Source: an uncultured Porphyromonadaceae bacterium (GTDB taxonomy: Bacteria; Bacteroidota; Bacteroidia; Bacteroidales; Muribaculaceae). Taken from it: a stretch of 62,254 nucleotides of DNA. Position numbers and translations under genes: made by a program. This document shows positions 43,318-51,221 of the stretch, piece by piece (the first letter of the stretch is position 1; each line of letters starts with the position of its first letter). Below the pieces are notes generated by a model. The model had not been told where the DNA came from. It ran no database searches and was given only the letters and a program-made list of their open reading frames with translations. The stretch spans positions 1 through 62,254 of the forward strand of contig CAMWLR010000005.1 in the NCBI GenBank assembly GCA_947175215.1. The letters run 5' to 3'.

Positions 43318-45053
43318 TGGCTAACTTCTATACAGATAACAAGGCGCTGAAGCTACACCTCCAGCACCCCCTGATGCAGAAAATCGTCAGCCTGAAAGAG
43401 CGTGACTTTGCCGATGCCGACAAGTTTGACTATGCTCCGGTTGATTTTGCCGATGCTATGGACAACTATGAGCGCGTGCTCGAAATCGTCGGTGAGCTCT
43501 GCGGTACAACCATCGCCGAGAACGCCGAGAGTGTCGATCACGAAGGCCCCAAGGTTGAGAAAGGGCGCGTGACTTACGCCTCAGGTACTCAGCAAAATCT
43601 CGATGCCTGCCGCAAGGCCGGCCTGATGGGTATGGCTATGCCCCGTCGTTTCGGCGGTCTTAACTTCCCCATCACTCCCTATATCATGGCTGCCGACATC
43701 GTCAGCCGCGCAGACACCGGTTTTGAGAACCTCTGGGGTCTGCAGGATTGCGCCGAGACTCTCTATGAGTTCGGCTCAGAAGATCAACGCGAGCGCTATA
43801 TCCCCCGCGTATGCGCCGGTGAGACCATGTCGATGGACCTTACCGAACCCGATGCCGGTTCTGACCTGCAGTCGGTAATGCTCAAGGCCACCGAAATGCC
43901 CGATGGCAGCTGGCGTCTTAACGGCGTCAAGCGCTTTATCACCAACGGTGACGCTGACATCCACCTGGTACTTGCCCGCTCAGAGAACGGCACCAAGGAT
44001 GGCCGCGGTCTGTCTATGTTTATCTATGACAAACGTCAGGGTGGCGTAGATGTGCGCCGTATCGAGAACAAGATGGGTATCAAGGGATCCCCCACCTGCG
44101 AGCTCGTCTACAAAAACGCCAAGGCTGAGCTTTGCGGCTCACGTCGTCTGGGTCTCATCAAGTATGTGATGGCTCTGATGAACGGTGCTCGTCTCGGCAT
44201 CGCCGCCCAGAGTGTCGGTGTCAGCGAGATCGCTTACCGCGAGGCTGACGCATACGCCCGCGACCGTAAGCAGTTCGGCAAGGCTATCATCGAGTTCCCC
44301 GCTGTACGCGAGATTCTCGCCACAATGAAGGCCAAGCTCGACGCTTCGCGCTGCCTCCTTTATGAGACCGCCCGCTATGTCGACCTCTACAAGGCATACG
44401 AGGATATCGCCCGCGACCGTCAGCTCACACCTGAGGAGCGTCAGGAGATGAAACTCTACAACAAGCTGGCAGACGCCTGCACACCTCTTGCCAAGGGCCT
44501 TACATCAGAATATTGCAACCAGAACGCATACGACTGCATCCAGATTCATGGTGGTTCGGGTTTCATGAAAGATTACGCCTGCGAGCGAGTTTACCGCGAT
44601 GCGCGTATCACCTCAATCTACGAGGGTACGACTCAGCTGCAGGTTGTGGCTGCTATCCGCCACGTCCTCACCGGCACATACGCTCAGCTTATCGAGGAGT
44701 ATCAGAAGATGGAAGTTGCACCCGAACTTGAGGCTCAGAAAAAGATTCTCGATGAGATGTTTGCCAAGTATCAGGAAGCTGTTGAGGCTGTCAAGGCTGT
44801 CAACGAGACCGAGTACACCGACTTCATGGCCCGTCGCCTCGTCGAGATGGCAGGTGATTGCGTAATGGGTTATCTGCTGGTTACCGACGCATCTCGCAAC
44901 CTCTCGTCAGAAGATGCCACCGTCAAGGAGGCTGCTGCCGAGCTCGCCAAGAGTGCTAAGGTTTATGTCAACCTCGGTATGGCTGACGTTGCACGCAACG
45001 CTGCTTTCGTGGCAAGCGTGAAACCCGCCGACATGGCTGAGTATCAGGCTTAA
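43317..45053 (+). CDS. Acyl-CoA dehydrogenase
   Basis: A 578-residue flavoprotein with the acyl-CoA dehydrogenase fold: DLTEPDAGSDLQSV (FAD/substrate loop), the middle beta domain, YARDRKQFGKAI, IQIHGGSGFMKDYACERVYRDARI and SIYEGTTQLQ, whose Glu436 is the likely base. About 150 residues beyond the usual 380 form an extra helical C-terminal domain. The genetic link to etfBA suggests it passes electrons to that ETF, possibly as an electron-bifurcating or short-chain enzyme. The substrate cannot be told from sequence alone. Confidence 0.93.
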   Translation: MANFYTDNKALKLHLQHPLMQKIVSLKERDFADADKFDYAPVDFADAMDNYERVLEIVGELCGTTIAENAESVDHEGPKVEKGRVTYASGTQQNLDACRKAGLMGMAMPRRFGGLNFPITPYIMAADIVSRADTGFENLWGLQDCAETLYEFGSEDQRERYIPRVCAGETMSMDLTEPDAGSDLQSVMLKATEMPDGSWRLNGVKRFITNGDADIHLVLARSENGTKDGRGLSMFIYDKRQGGVDVRRIENKMGIKGSPTCELVYKNAKAELCGSRRLGLIKYVMALMNGARLGIAAQSVGVSEIAYREADAYARDRKQFGKAIIEFPAVREILATMKAKLDASRCLLYETARYVDLYKAYEDIARDRQLTPEERQEMKLYNKLADACTPLAKGLTSEYCNQNAYDCIQIHGGSGFMKDYACERVYRDARITSIYEGTTQLQVVAAIRHVLTGTYAQLIEEYQKMEVAPELEAQKKILDEMFAKYQEAVEAVKAVNETEYTDFMARRLVEMAGDCVMGYLLVTDASRNLSSEDATVKEAAAELAKSAKVYVNLGMADVARNAAFVASVKPADMAEYQA

Positions 45054-45080
45054 TCAGCAATAAGACTAATCTTATTTACC

Positions 45081-45110
45081 AATGGCCGGTTGCCCTCGCA
45101 GCCGGCCATT
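45081..45110 (+). terminator. Hairpin after the acyl-CoA dehydrogenase gene
   Basis: AATGGCCGGTTGC pairs with GCAGCCGGCCATT (13 bp, one wobble) around CCTC (loop 4 nt). It lies 28 bp after the stop and lacks a long U-run. Confidence 0.7.
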
Positions 45111-45136
45111 GATATTCATAGCCGACCGGAAATAAA

Positions 45137-45162
45137 AAAGAGCGCGGGTGACCGTGCTCTTT
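45137..45162 (-). terminator. Terminator of tRNA-Arg
   Basis: Read on the minus strand, AAAGAGCACGG and CCGCGCTCTTT pair around TCAC, followed by TTTTTTATTT. It starts 6 bp past the tRNA 3' end. Confidence 0.85.
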
Positions 45163-45167
45163 AGTTG

Positions 45168-45239
45168 TATTCCCGTAGGGAGTCGAACCCTAATCGTCGG
45201 AACCGGAATCCGATATTCTATCCATTGAACTACGGGAAC
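45168..45239 (-). tRNA. tRNA-Arg (anticodon CCG)
   Basis: The minus-strand sequence GTTCCCGTAGTTCAATGGAT... folds as a cloverleaf: acceptor GTTCCCG with CGGGAAT (terminal G-U), anticodon arm TCGGA-TTCCGGT-TCCGA with anticodon CCG at 45204-45206, and T-arm AGGG-TTCGACT-CCCT. Discriminator A, no encoded CCA. It reads CGG. Confidence 0.93.
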
Positions 45240-45272
45240 AGAATGTGTTGTTGCGGTGGCTCTTTATATCTG

Positions 45273-45304
45273 CAAAGTTAGGGATAATTTTTGAGGCTTG
45301 CAAA
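45273..45304 (-). promoter_or_regulatory. Promoter of tRNA-Arg
   Basis: On the minus strand TTTG, 20 bp, then TAACTTTG, about 34 bp before the tRNA 5' end. It sits between the cupin gene stop and the tRNA, so the tRNA has its own start. Confidence 0.7.
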
Positions 45305-45382
45305 TCTTTCGAGAGGTGCAAATTGTTTGGTTACTTCTGTCATAGACTCATTTTGCCGGCTTGTGGATGTTTTACCTCAAAT

Positions 45383-45820
45383 TTAGCCCTGACAGTCGGG
45401 ATTGGCGGCGAGGTATTCGAGGTACTCATCCATGGGTGACAGATACTCGTCGGGATCGAAGTTTGTTGAGCTGAGTGTCAGGCATACTGCGCCGGGAGTG
45501 AAGTCGTGGAGCTCGCGCCAATAGGGGGGAGGCAACAGAAGTCCTAAGTCCGGGCGGTCGAGAGTAAAGGTTTCCCAGTTACTGCCGTCAAAGACTTTGA
45601 CGATGAAGCTGCCTGAGAGAGCTATCAGCAGTTGGCTCTCACGGATATGGGCGTGTCCGCCGCGTTGCGAACCGTCGGGCATGCCGTAGAGATAGAATAT
45701 CCGCTTTATCTCAAAGGGTGAGTTTTGAGGATATTGCAGGAATGTAAGACTGCCGCGGTTGTCGCTGATTTGCGGCAACCGCAGCAGTGTGGGTTTATGA
45801 CCGATCGGGTCTTGGGTCAT
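45383..45820 (-). CDS. FdtA/QdtA-like cupin (sugar 3,4-ketoisomerase family)
   Basis: A 145-residue cupin. It has PQISDNRGSLTFLQ, then IKRIFYLYGMPDGSQRGGHAHIRESQLLIALSGSF and the late DLGLLLPPPYWRELHDFTPGAV, all typical of the FdtA/QdtA/WxcM family. Known members isomerise dTDP-4-keto-6-deoxyglucose for surface polysaccharides. No other deoxysugar gene is nearby; instead it follows serA by 32 bp, apparently as the last gene of a serine operon. It may act on another sugar nucleotide, or be a structural cupin with a new role. Confidence 0.85.
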   Translation of the reverse strand: MTQDPIGHKPTLLRLPQISDNRGSLTFLQYPQNSPFEIKRIFYLYGMPDGSQRGGHAHIRESQLLIALSGSFIVKVFDGSNWETFTLDRPDLGLLLPPPYWRELHDFTPGAVCLTLSSTNFDPDEYLSPMDEYLEYLAANPDCQG

Positions 45821-45852
45821 ATCTGCGGGGGAGATGCTGATGGCAGGTCGGT

Positions 45853-46773
45853 TTATTTATTGACGCGATAGGGGGCTGAGCCGTCGCGCAGGAAGTCTAC
45901 GATCTGACGGGCGGCGGCGATACCGGCGTTAATATTTGCCTCGGCGGTCTGCGCCCCCATCTTCTTGGGGGTGAAGAATACACGGCCGGCAAATTCCTCC
46001 TCAAGCACGGGTGCGTTGTCGGGCTTGACGTCGGCAACATATTTGATGTCGGGACGTTCGGCGAGAGCTTTACGCAGTCCCTCCTCGTCGATAACCTCCT
46101 TGCGGGCGGTGTTGACCAGCACGCCGTTTTTGGGGAGTTTCATAACCAGGTCATAACCTACCGACCCCTTTGTCTCGGGGGTGGCGGGGATATGGAGTGA
46201 CACGATCTGATTGTCGGCATATAGGGCGTCGAGATATTTGACGGGGGTCACACCGGCATCAATCATCACCTGATCGGGGCAGTAGGGATCGAGGGCGTTG
46301 ACCTCCATCCCGAACCCTTTGGCGATGCGGGCCACGTTGCGGCCGACCTGGCCGAATGCGTGGATGCCGAGTTTCTTACCTTTGAGCTCTGTGCCTGATG
46401 TGCCGTTATACATATTTCTGACAGCCATAACGGCCATACCGAAGACCAGCTCGGCCACGGCATTTGAGTTCTGACCCGGGGTGTTCTCGACACATACATT
46501 GTGGGCTGTGGCGGCGGCGAGATCGACGTTATCATAACCGGCACCGGCGCGTACCACGATCTTGAGCTGTTTGGCTGCATCAAGCACCTCGGCATCGACT
46601 TTATCAGAGCGGATGATCAGGGCATCAGCGTCTTTAACGGCGTCGAGCAGTTGCTGACGGTCGGTATATTTCTCAAGCAGAGCCAGTTGATAACCGGCAT
46701 CCTCTACAACTTTGCGAATACCCTCGACTGCGACGGGGGCAAACGGCTTTTCGGTAGCTACCAATACTTTCAT
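45853..46773 (-). CDS. serA: D-3-phosphoglycerate dehydrogenase, short form with Lys in place of catalytic His
   Basis: First step of serine synthesis: 3-phosphoglycerate to 3-phosphohydroxypyruvate with NAD. The 306-residue protein lacks the ACT or ASB regulatory domains, so it is the short type without classical serine feedback. Nucleotide-binding loop GIHAFGQVGRNVA (about 137-149) and catalytic Arg224 in NTARKEV are clear. The usual TPHxGxxT motif reads TPKKMGAQT, so Lys (270/271) replaces the catalytic His. The usual D-F-E-P segment reads DVKPDNAP. This fits the lysine-type enzymes I recall from Bacteroidales and Entamoeba. It is 21 bp after serC. Confidence 0.93.
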   Translation of the reverse strand: MKVLVATEKPFAPVAVEGIRKVVEDAGYQLALLEKYTDRQQLLDAVKDADALIIRSDKVDAEVLDAAKQLKIVVRAGAGYDNVDLAAATAHNVCVENTPGQNSNAVAELVFGMAVMAVRNMYNGTSGTELKGKKLGIHAFGQVGRNVARIAKGFGMEVNALDPYCPDQVMIDAGVTPVKYLDALYADNQIVSLHIPATPETKGSVGYDLVMKLPKNGVLVNTARKEVIDEEGLRKALAERPDIKYVADVKPDNAPVLEEEFAGRVFFTPKKMGAQTAEANINAGIAAARQIVDFLRDGSAPYRVNK

Positions 46774-46794
46774 GACGGTGTTTTTTTGTAGAGG

Positions 46795-47865
46795 TTAGAG
46801 CTTGTTCTGGAACTCTTTCATTGCGTCAACGAGTACCTTGACACTCTCGATGGGGAGCGCGTTGTAGAGCGATGCACGGAAACCGCCGACCGAGCGGTGT
46901 CCCTTGATACCAACGATACCCTTTGAGGTTGCAAATTCCATAAACGATTTCTCGAGCTCGGCATATTCGGGTTTGAGCACGAAACAAACGTTCATGATCG
47001 AGCGGTCAGCGTGGTCAGGCACGGTTGCCTCGAAGATCTTTGACGAATCAATGGCCTCATAAAGGAGGGCTGCTTTATCGAGATCCATCTTCTCAAGCAC
47101 TTTGATACCGCCGAGTTCCTTGTAATAACGCAAGGTCTGGAGAGCCGAGAAAATCGGCAGTACGGGAGGTGTGTTAAACATCGACCCTTTGTCAATATGG
47201 GTCTTGTAGTTGAGCATCGTGGGGATGGGGCGGCAGGGATGCTGCACGGCATCATCGCGAACGATGACGATAGTGGCACCGGCAGGGGCGAGATTCTTCT
47301 GCGCGCCGGCATAAATCAGGTCATATTTTGATACATCCACCGGACGCGAGAAAATGTCAGATGACATATCCGAGACCAGACGCACGGGGGTGTCGGGGTC
47401 TTTGCGGATCTCGGTGCCGTAGATGGTATTGTTGGTCGTATAGTGGAAATAGTCGGCATCAGCCGGCACGGTATAATCTTTGGGGATGTAGTTATAGTTG
47501 CGGTCTTCTGAAGATGCCACTACATCGACATCGCCAAAGAGCTTAGCCTCCTTGACAGCCTTGTGGGCCCACACACCGGTGTCGAGATAAGCGGCTTTAT
47601 TCTTGAGCAGGTTATAGGGCACCATTGCAAACTGCAGGGATGCGCCTCCACCGAGAAACAGCACGCTGTAACCATCGGGTACTTCGAGGAGTTCTTTAAC
47701 CAGAGCCTGAGCTTCATCCATCACGGCCTGGAATTCTTTGGAGCGGTGAGAAACTTCGAGAATAGACAGACCTGTGTTAGCGAAATCAAGAACGGCATCG
47801 GCAGTGTTCTTGATAGTGTACTGGCTCATGATCGACGGGCCGGCATAGAAGTTGTGCTTCTTCAT
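46795..47865 (-). CDS. serC: Phosphoserine aminotransferase
   Basis: Second step of serine synthesis and also used in pyridoxal phosphate synthesis. The 356 residues start [13 protein letters not shown], with the fold-type I motifs [21 protein letters not shown] (phosphate-binding region), [14 protein letters not shown] and the PLP lysine in [12 protein letters not shown]. The C-terminal [18 protein letters not shown] block is also diagnostic. First gene of serC-serA-cupin, behind a clear promoter. Confidence 0.96.
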   Translation of the reverse strand: MKKHNFYAGPSIMSQYTIKNTADAVLDFANTGLSILEVSHRSKEFQAVMDEAQALVKELLEVPDGYSVLFLGGGASLQFAMVPYNLLKNKAAYLDTGVWAHKAVKEAKLFGDVDVVASSEDRNYNYIPKDYTVPADADYFHYTTNNTIYGTEIRKDPDTPVRLVSDMSSDIFSRPVDVSKYDLIYAGAQKNLAPAGATIVIVRDDAVQHPCRPIPTMLNYKTHIDKGSMFNTPPVLPIFSALQTLRYYKELGGIKVLEKMDLDKAALLYEAIDSSKIFEATVPDHADRSIMNVCFVLKPEYAELEKSFMEFATSKGIVGIKGHRSVGGFRASLYNALPIESVKVLVDAMKEFQNKL

Positions 47866-47924
47866 CTTAATAAGTTTTTATGAATGAAACGTGGAGAGAC
47901 GCGATAATTCGTTGCTAATTTTCG

Positions 47925-47956
47925 CAAAGTTAATCAATGAAATGCGATTTTCCAAA
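47925..47956 (-). promoter_or_regulatory. Promoter of the serC operon
   Basis: On the minus strand TTTG, 20 bp, then TAACTTTG. The leader is about 55 nt. Confidence 0.72.
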
Positions 47957-48023
47957 CCCCTACAAAAAAATTCAATCCTCAGAATAGATAATTAGATCAC
48001 AAAAAGGTGATGAGGTATAGGGG

Positions 48024-49310
48024 TTACGGTGTGGGGAGGTCGGGATGCCAGCGTTGGTTTTGGAGTTGGGCGGCACGGTCTTCGGCGGGGTTGGAGCAGG
48101 GGACCCAGAAGTGTGTGCCTTGCAGGCGGTCGGGGAGGAATTGCTGGATGACGAAGTTGCCGGGGTAATCGTGGGCGTATTTGTAGTCGGCACCGTATCC
48201 CATCTCTTTCATCAGCGAGGTGGGAGCATTGCGGATATGCAGCGGTACGGGCAGGTCGCATGACTTCCTGACTTCGGCCAGGGCAGCGTCGATGGCTTTA
48301 TAGGCTGAGTTGCTCTTGAGAGAGGTAGCCAGATAGATGACACATTCGGCCAGGGGGATGCGCCCCTCGGGCATTCCTATCTTGCGGATGACGTCATAGG
48401 TAGTGTTGGCCAGCAGCAGAGCGTTAGGATTGGCAAGGCCGATGTCTTCGGCTGCCAGTATGACCAGACGACGGGCTATAAATTCGGGGTCTTCGCCTCC
48501 GGCAATCATGCGGGCGAGCCAGTAGATACCCGCATCGGGGTCGCTGCCGCGGATGCTCTTGATAAAGGCTGAGATTATGTCATAATGCATATCGCCCTGT
48601 TTGTCGTATGCGGCAGGGTTTTCTTGGAGTCGATCGGTGACAATTTTGTCATTAATTATCATAGGCTGCCCCAAGGGGGTCGATTGCTCGAGCAGGTCGA
48701 GAATGTTGAGCAGCTTGCGGGCATCGCCCCCCGAGAAACGAAACAGGGCCGTGGTCTCCTCTACCTTGACGTTACGCTTGGTGAGGATCTCGTCTGTCGA
48801 GACGGCGCGGTCGAGGAGAATTTGCAGTTCGGGCGCCTCGAGTGATTTTAGCGTATAGACCTGAGCACGTGACAGCAACGGGCGTATAACCTCAAAAGAG
48901 GGGTTTTCGGTGGTGGCCCCGATGAGCGTCACGGTGCCGTTCTCAACAGCCCCCAGCAGGCTGTCTTGCTGAGACTTGCTGAAACGATGGATTTCATCAA
49001 TAAATAATATAGGTCGCCCTTTTGAAAAGATGCTTTGGGCATCGGCCTTGCAGCGCTCGATGACTTCGCGCACCTCTTTGACGCCCGAAGTGACTGCAGA
49101 CAGAGTGTAGAACGGCGCATCGGTCGTGTTGGCGATGATACGTGCGAGCGTAGTCTTGCCGACTCCGGGAGGGCCCCAGAGTATAAACGAACTGACATTG
49201 CCCGAGTCGATCATACGTCTTATGACAGCTCCGTGAGAGACCAGATGAGACTGGCCGATATAGTCATCGAGAGTCCGGGGTCTGAGTCTTTCGGCTAAAG
49301 GTGGAAGCAT
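48024..49310 (-). CDS. rarA: Replication-associated recombination protein RarA (MgsA)
   Basis: A 428-residue AAA+ ATPase that acts at stalled or gapped replication forks. It starts MLPPLAERLRPRTLDDYIGQSHLV, with Walker A GPPGVGKTTLA, Walker B ILFIDEIHRFSKSQQD, sensor 1 IGATTENPSFEV and a C-terminal region with YWLARMIAGGEDPEFIARRLVILAAEDIGLANP, the RarA tetramerisation segment. The extreme C-terminal 20 residues are poorly conserved and may be strain-specific. Monocistronic; a -7 box lies about 95 bp upstream. Confidence 0.95.
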   Translation of the reverse strand: MLPPLAERLRPRTLDDYIGQSHLVSHGAVIRRMIDSGNVSSFILWGPPGVGKTTLARIIANTTDAPFYTLSAVTSGVKEVREVIERCKADAQSIFSKGRPILFIDEIHRFSKSQQDSLLGAVENGTVTLIGATTENPSFEVIRPLLSRAQVYTLKSLEAPELQILLDRAVSTDEILTKRNVKVEETTALFRFSGGDARKLLNILDLLEQSTPLGQPMIINDKIVTDRLQENPAAYDKQGDMHYDIISAFIKSIRGSDPDAGIYWLARMIAGGEDPEFIARRLVILAAEDIGLANPNALLLANTTYDVIRKIGMPEGRIPLAECVIYLATSLKSNSAYKAIDAALAEVRKSCDLPVPLHIRNAPTSLMKEMGYGADYKYAHDYPGNFVIQQFLPDRLQGTHFWVPCSNPAEDRAAQLQNQRWHPDLPTP

Positions 49311-49727
49311 CTTTTAATACTTGGTTAATGATGAGAGAGTATTGATTATTAATGAGTGAGAGAGCGTGGTTTATAAGTGGATAAAAACCGCGGTTAAGAT
49401 ATTTACAAAATTACTCAAAAAAGACGGCAAAAAGTTGCCCGGCCATGTTAACGATAATTAAATTATCGTAGGTTTTAGTGTGTGCCATTTAGAAACAGCA
49501 ATATTACACTAAATTACCGGATAAGAAGTTGTTATCAGAGAAGTCGCAGAGAGCGATAGCAATCGCAAAGGAACACTCGCGCCTAAAGTACAATCAGGAA
49601 GAATGAATTGTGTTTTTCTTTGCTTCAAAAAAAGGAAAGAGAGGGATTGTCGAACATTAGGCGGGGGTGGGGTGTTGAAGTATTGTAAGAAATTATTTAA
49701 CGTCAAACTTATTCAACGATTTATATT
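49311..49727. other. Divergent intergenic region between rarA and the small membrane gene
   Basis: This 417 bp region has a -7 box for rarA at 49406-49413 (TAATTTTG, minus; no good -33). I see no consensus promoter for the plus-strand gene. The minus ORF 49509-49706 has no recognisable content and was not accepted. No repeats of note. Confidence 0.45.
49406..49413 (-). promoter_or_regulatory. -7 box of the rarA promoter
   Basis: TAATTTTG on the minus strand, about 95 bp before the ATG, without a good -33 box. Confidence 0.4.
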
Positions 49728-49958
49728 ATGGCACGAGAAGATGGAAACAACTCGATGGTACCCTCGACAATGAGAGTCGTATTCGGTATCATTATGATTA
49801 TAGTGTATGTAGGAATGGGCGTGTTGCTGCTTATCAACTTCTTTGAGTGGGGCCCCGGCATCCTGCAGTGGCTGCGCTGGATCGGCGGTATCGCGTTTAT
49901 TATCTACGGTATCTGGAGGGCGATACGGCAGTTCTGGGGCATCGACAGTTCGATTTAA
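49728..49958 (+). CDS. Small two-helix membrane protein
   Basis: A 76-residue protein with two membrane segments (VVFGIIMIIVYVGMGVLLLINFF and WLRWIGGIAFIIYGIWRAI) joined by a short loop. Both termini are polar. I do not recognise a named family, though small proteins of this shape are common beside ExbD-type genes in Bacteroidota (memory, not checked). It precedes the PstS-like and TPR genes by about 180 bp, with a separate -7 box between, so it may be transcribed on its own. Confidence 0.7.
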   Translation: MAREDGNNSMVPSTMRVVFGIIMIIVYVGMGVLLLINFFEWGPGILQWLRWIGGIAFIIYGIWRAIRQFWGIDSSI

Positions 49959-50112
49959 CAGACGATACACCATAAGTCCGGCATAACAACGGAGATAAAT
50001 CCCGGCCTGAAAAAAGCTTAAAAATTCAATAGTCGGGTCAAAAATCTTAGTACTGTAGTGCCCTGACTGGATACTCCGTGAAAAAAAATTCGCGGATATT
50101 GAAAAAATAATG

Positions 50113-50120
50113 TAACTTTG
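50113..50120 (+). promoter_or_regulatory. -7 box of the PstS-like gene promoter
   Basis: TAACTTTG followed by C; the -33 site is TTCG at the right distance. It overlaps the ORF-track start (a TTG at 50118), which is therefore too early. Confidence 0.55.
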
Positions 50121-50141
50121 CGTCAAGCAACATTTATGTCT

Positions 50142-51140
50142 ATGAAACGACAAAAGCTGACAGCGATCGCGGCGATGCTCCTGATAGTCGGTGGCATCCT
50201 CGCCGGTTGTACCTCAAAGGGTGGCCGCAAGGAGGCTCCCAAGGGTAATAGCGCGACATCGGGTACGCTCGTTATGTCGTGCGATGCCTCGTTTGAAAAC
50301 ATCATGCAAGAGGAGATCGAGGTGTTTGAGTTCTGCTATCCCTACGCCTCGGTGCTGGCCGATTATACTGATGAAAAAGCGGCCATCGACTCAGTCGTGT
50401 TAGGTAATGCGCGCGTAGCTGTGGTGTCGCGTGAGCTCACAAAAGATCAATTGCAATATCTCAAGGAGCGTAAGCGTGTGGCCAAGACAAAGAAGATAGC
50501 CGTCGATGCCATTGCCGTCATAGTCAATCCCGAGAATCCTATCGAGAACCTGTCGATCAAGGAGCTGCGCGAAATCCTCACAGGCAGCGTCACCCGTTGG
50601 GATGAACTCTGCCCGACCAAACTCGGCTCGATACAGGTGATATTTGACCACAGCGGGTCGAGCATCGTCAAATACATGTCAGACTCGTTGATGAACGGGC
50701 AGAAATTCCCTGCCAACGTTTACTCGGCCAATACTATCCCTGCCGTCTTTGAGGCAGTCAAGAACCGCCCGAATGCCATCGGACTGGTCGGAGTCAGCTG
50801 GATCTCGACAGATCTCAAAACCGCCGATATGTCGACTGAGGAGAAGTTCAAGACCCTCGAGGCCGATGACACCACCACCACCGAATTTACCACCGAGGTC
50901 AAGGTGCTGCCGATCAGACGCGACAATTCGCTCGTGGCCGTCAAGCCCTATCAGGCATATATATTCGACGGGTCTTATCCCCTGTTCCGCTCAATCTATA
51001 TGATCAACACAGGCGCAGCGGGCAGTCTCGCCAACGGATTCTTCTCGTTCGTCACCTCATTCCAGGGACAGAAACTCATACAGACCACCGGCGTATTACC
51101 CGCCTTGGTCAGTCACCGTCAGGTTGAGGTCACTGATTGA
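50142..51140 (+). CDS. PstS-like periplasmic substrate-binding lipoprotein
   Basis: The start is set at MKRQKLTAIAAM (332 residues; MSM two codons earlier is equally possible), because the ORF-track start overlaps the promoter. The lipobox is GGILAGC. The type II binding-protein fold has VMSCDASFENIMQEEIEVFEF, ELREILTGSVTRWDEL, IFDHSGSSIVKYMSDSL and the typical PstS-like SIYMINTGAAGSLANGFFSFVTSFQGQKLI. No pstC, pstA or pstB is near. A TPR gene follows after 81 bp. In several Bacteroidota this pair sits in TonB-ExbBD operons, so it may serve envelope energy coupling rather than phosphate uptake. Confidence 0.83.
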   Translation: MKRQKLTAIAAMLLIVGGILAGCTSKGGRKEAPKGNSATSGTLVMSCDASFENIMQEEIEVFEFCYPYASVLADYTDEKAAIDSVVLGNARVAVVSRELTKDQLQYLKERKRVAKTKKIAVDAIAVIVNPENPIENLSIKELREILTGSVTRWDELCPTKLGSIQVIFDHSGSSIVKYMSDSLMNGQKFPANVYSANTIPAVFEAVKNRPNAIGLVGVSWISTDLKTADMSTEEKFKTLEADDTTTTEFTTEVKVLPIRRDNSLVAVKPYQAYIFDGSYPLFRSIYMINTGAAGSLANGFFSFVTSFQGQKLIQTTGVLPALVSHRQVEVTD

Positions 51141-51221
51141 TGAGATCAGACGTCAGATTTTATGATACAGACCGATCAACAATGGAAAAAACAGTAATAA
51201 CGCAATAAATCAATAAAACAA

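Noticed and set aside
49509-49706. 65-codon minus ORF between rarA and the small membrane gene
   Set aside because: No signal, domain or start context; the region looks like ordinary intergenic DNA.
49713-50153. 146-codon minus ORF opposite the small membrane protein and PstS start
   Set aside because: It overlaps two better-supported plus-strand genes and the promoter at 50113, and its composition is not protein-like.
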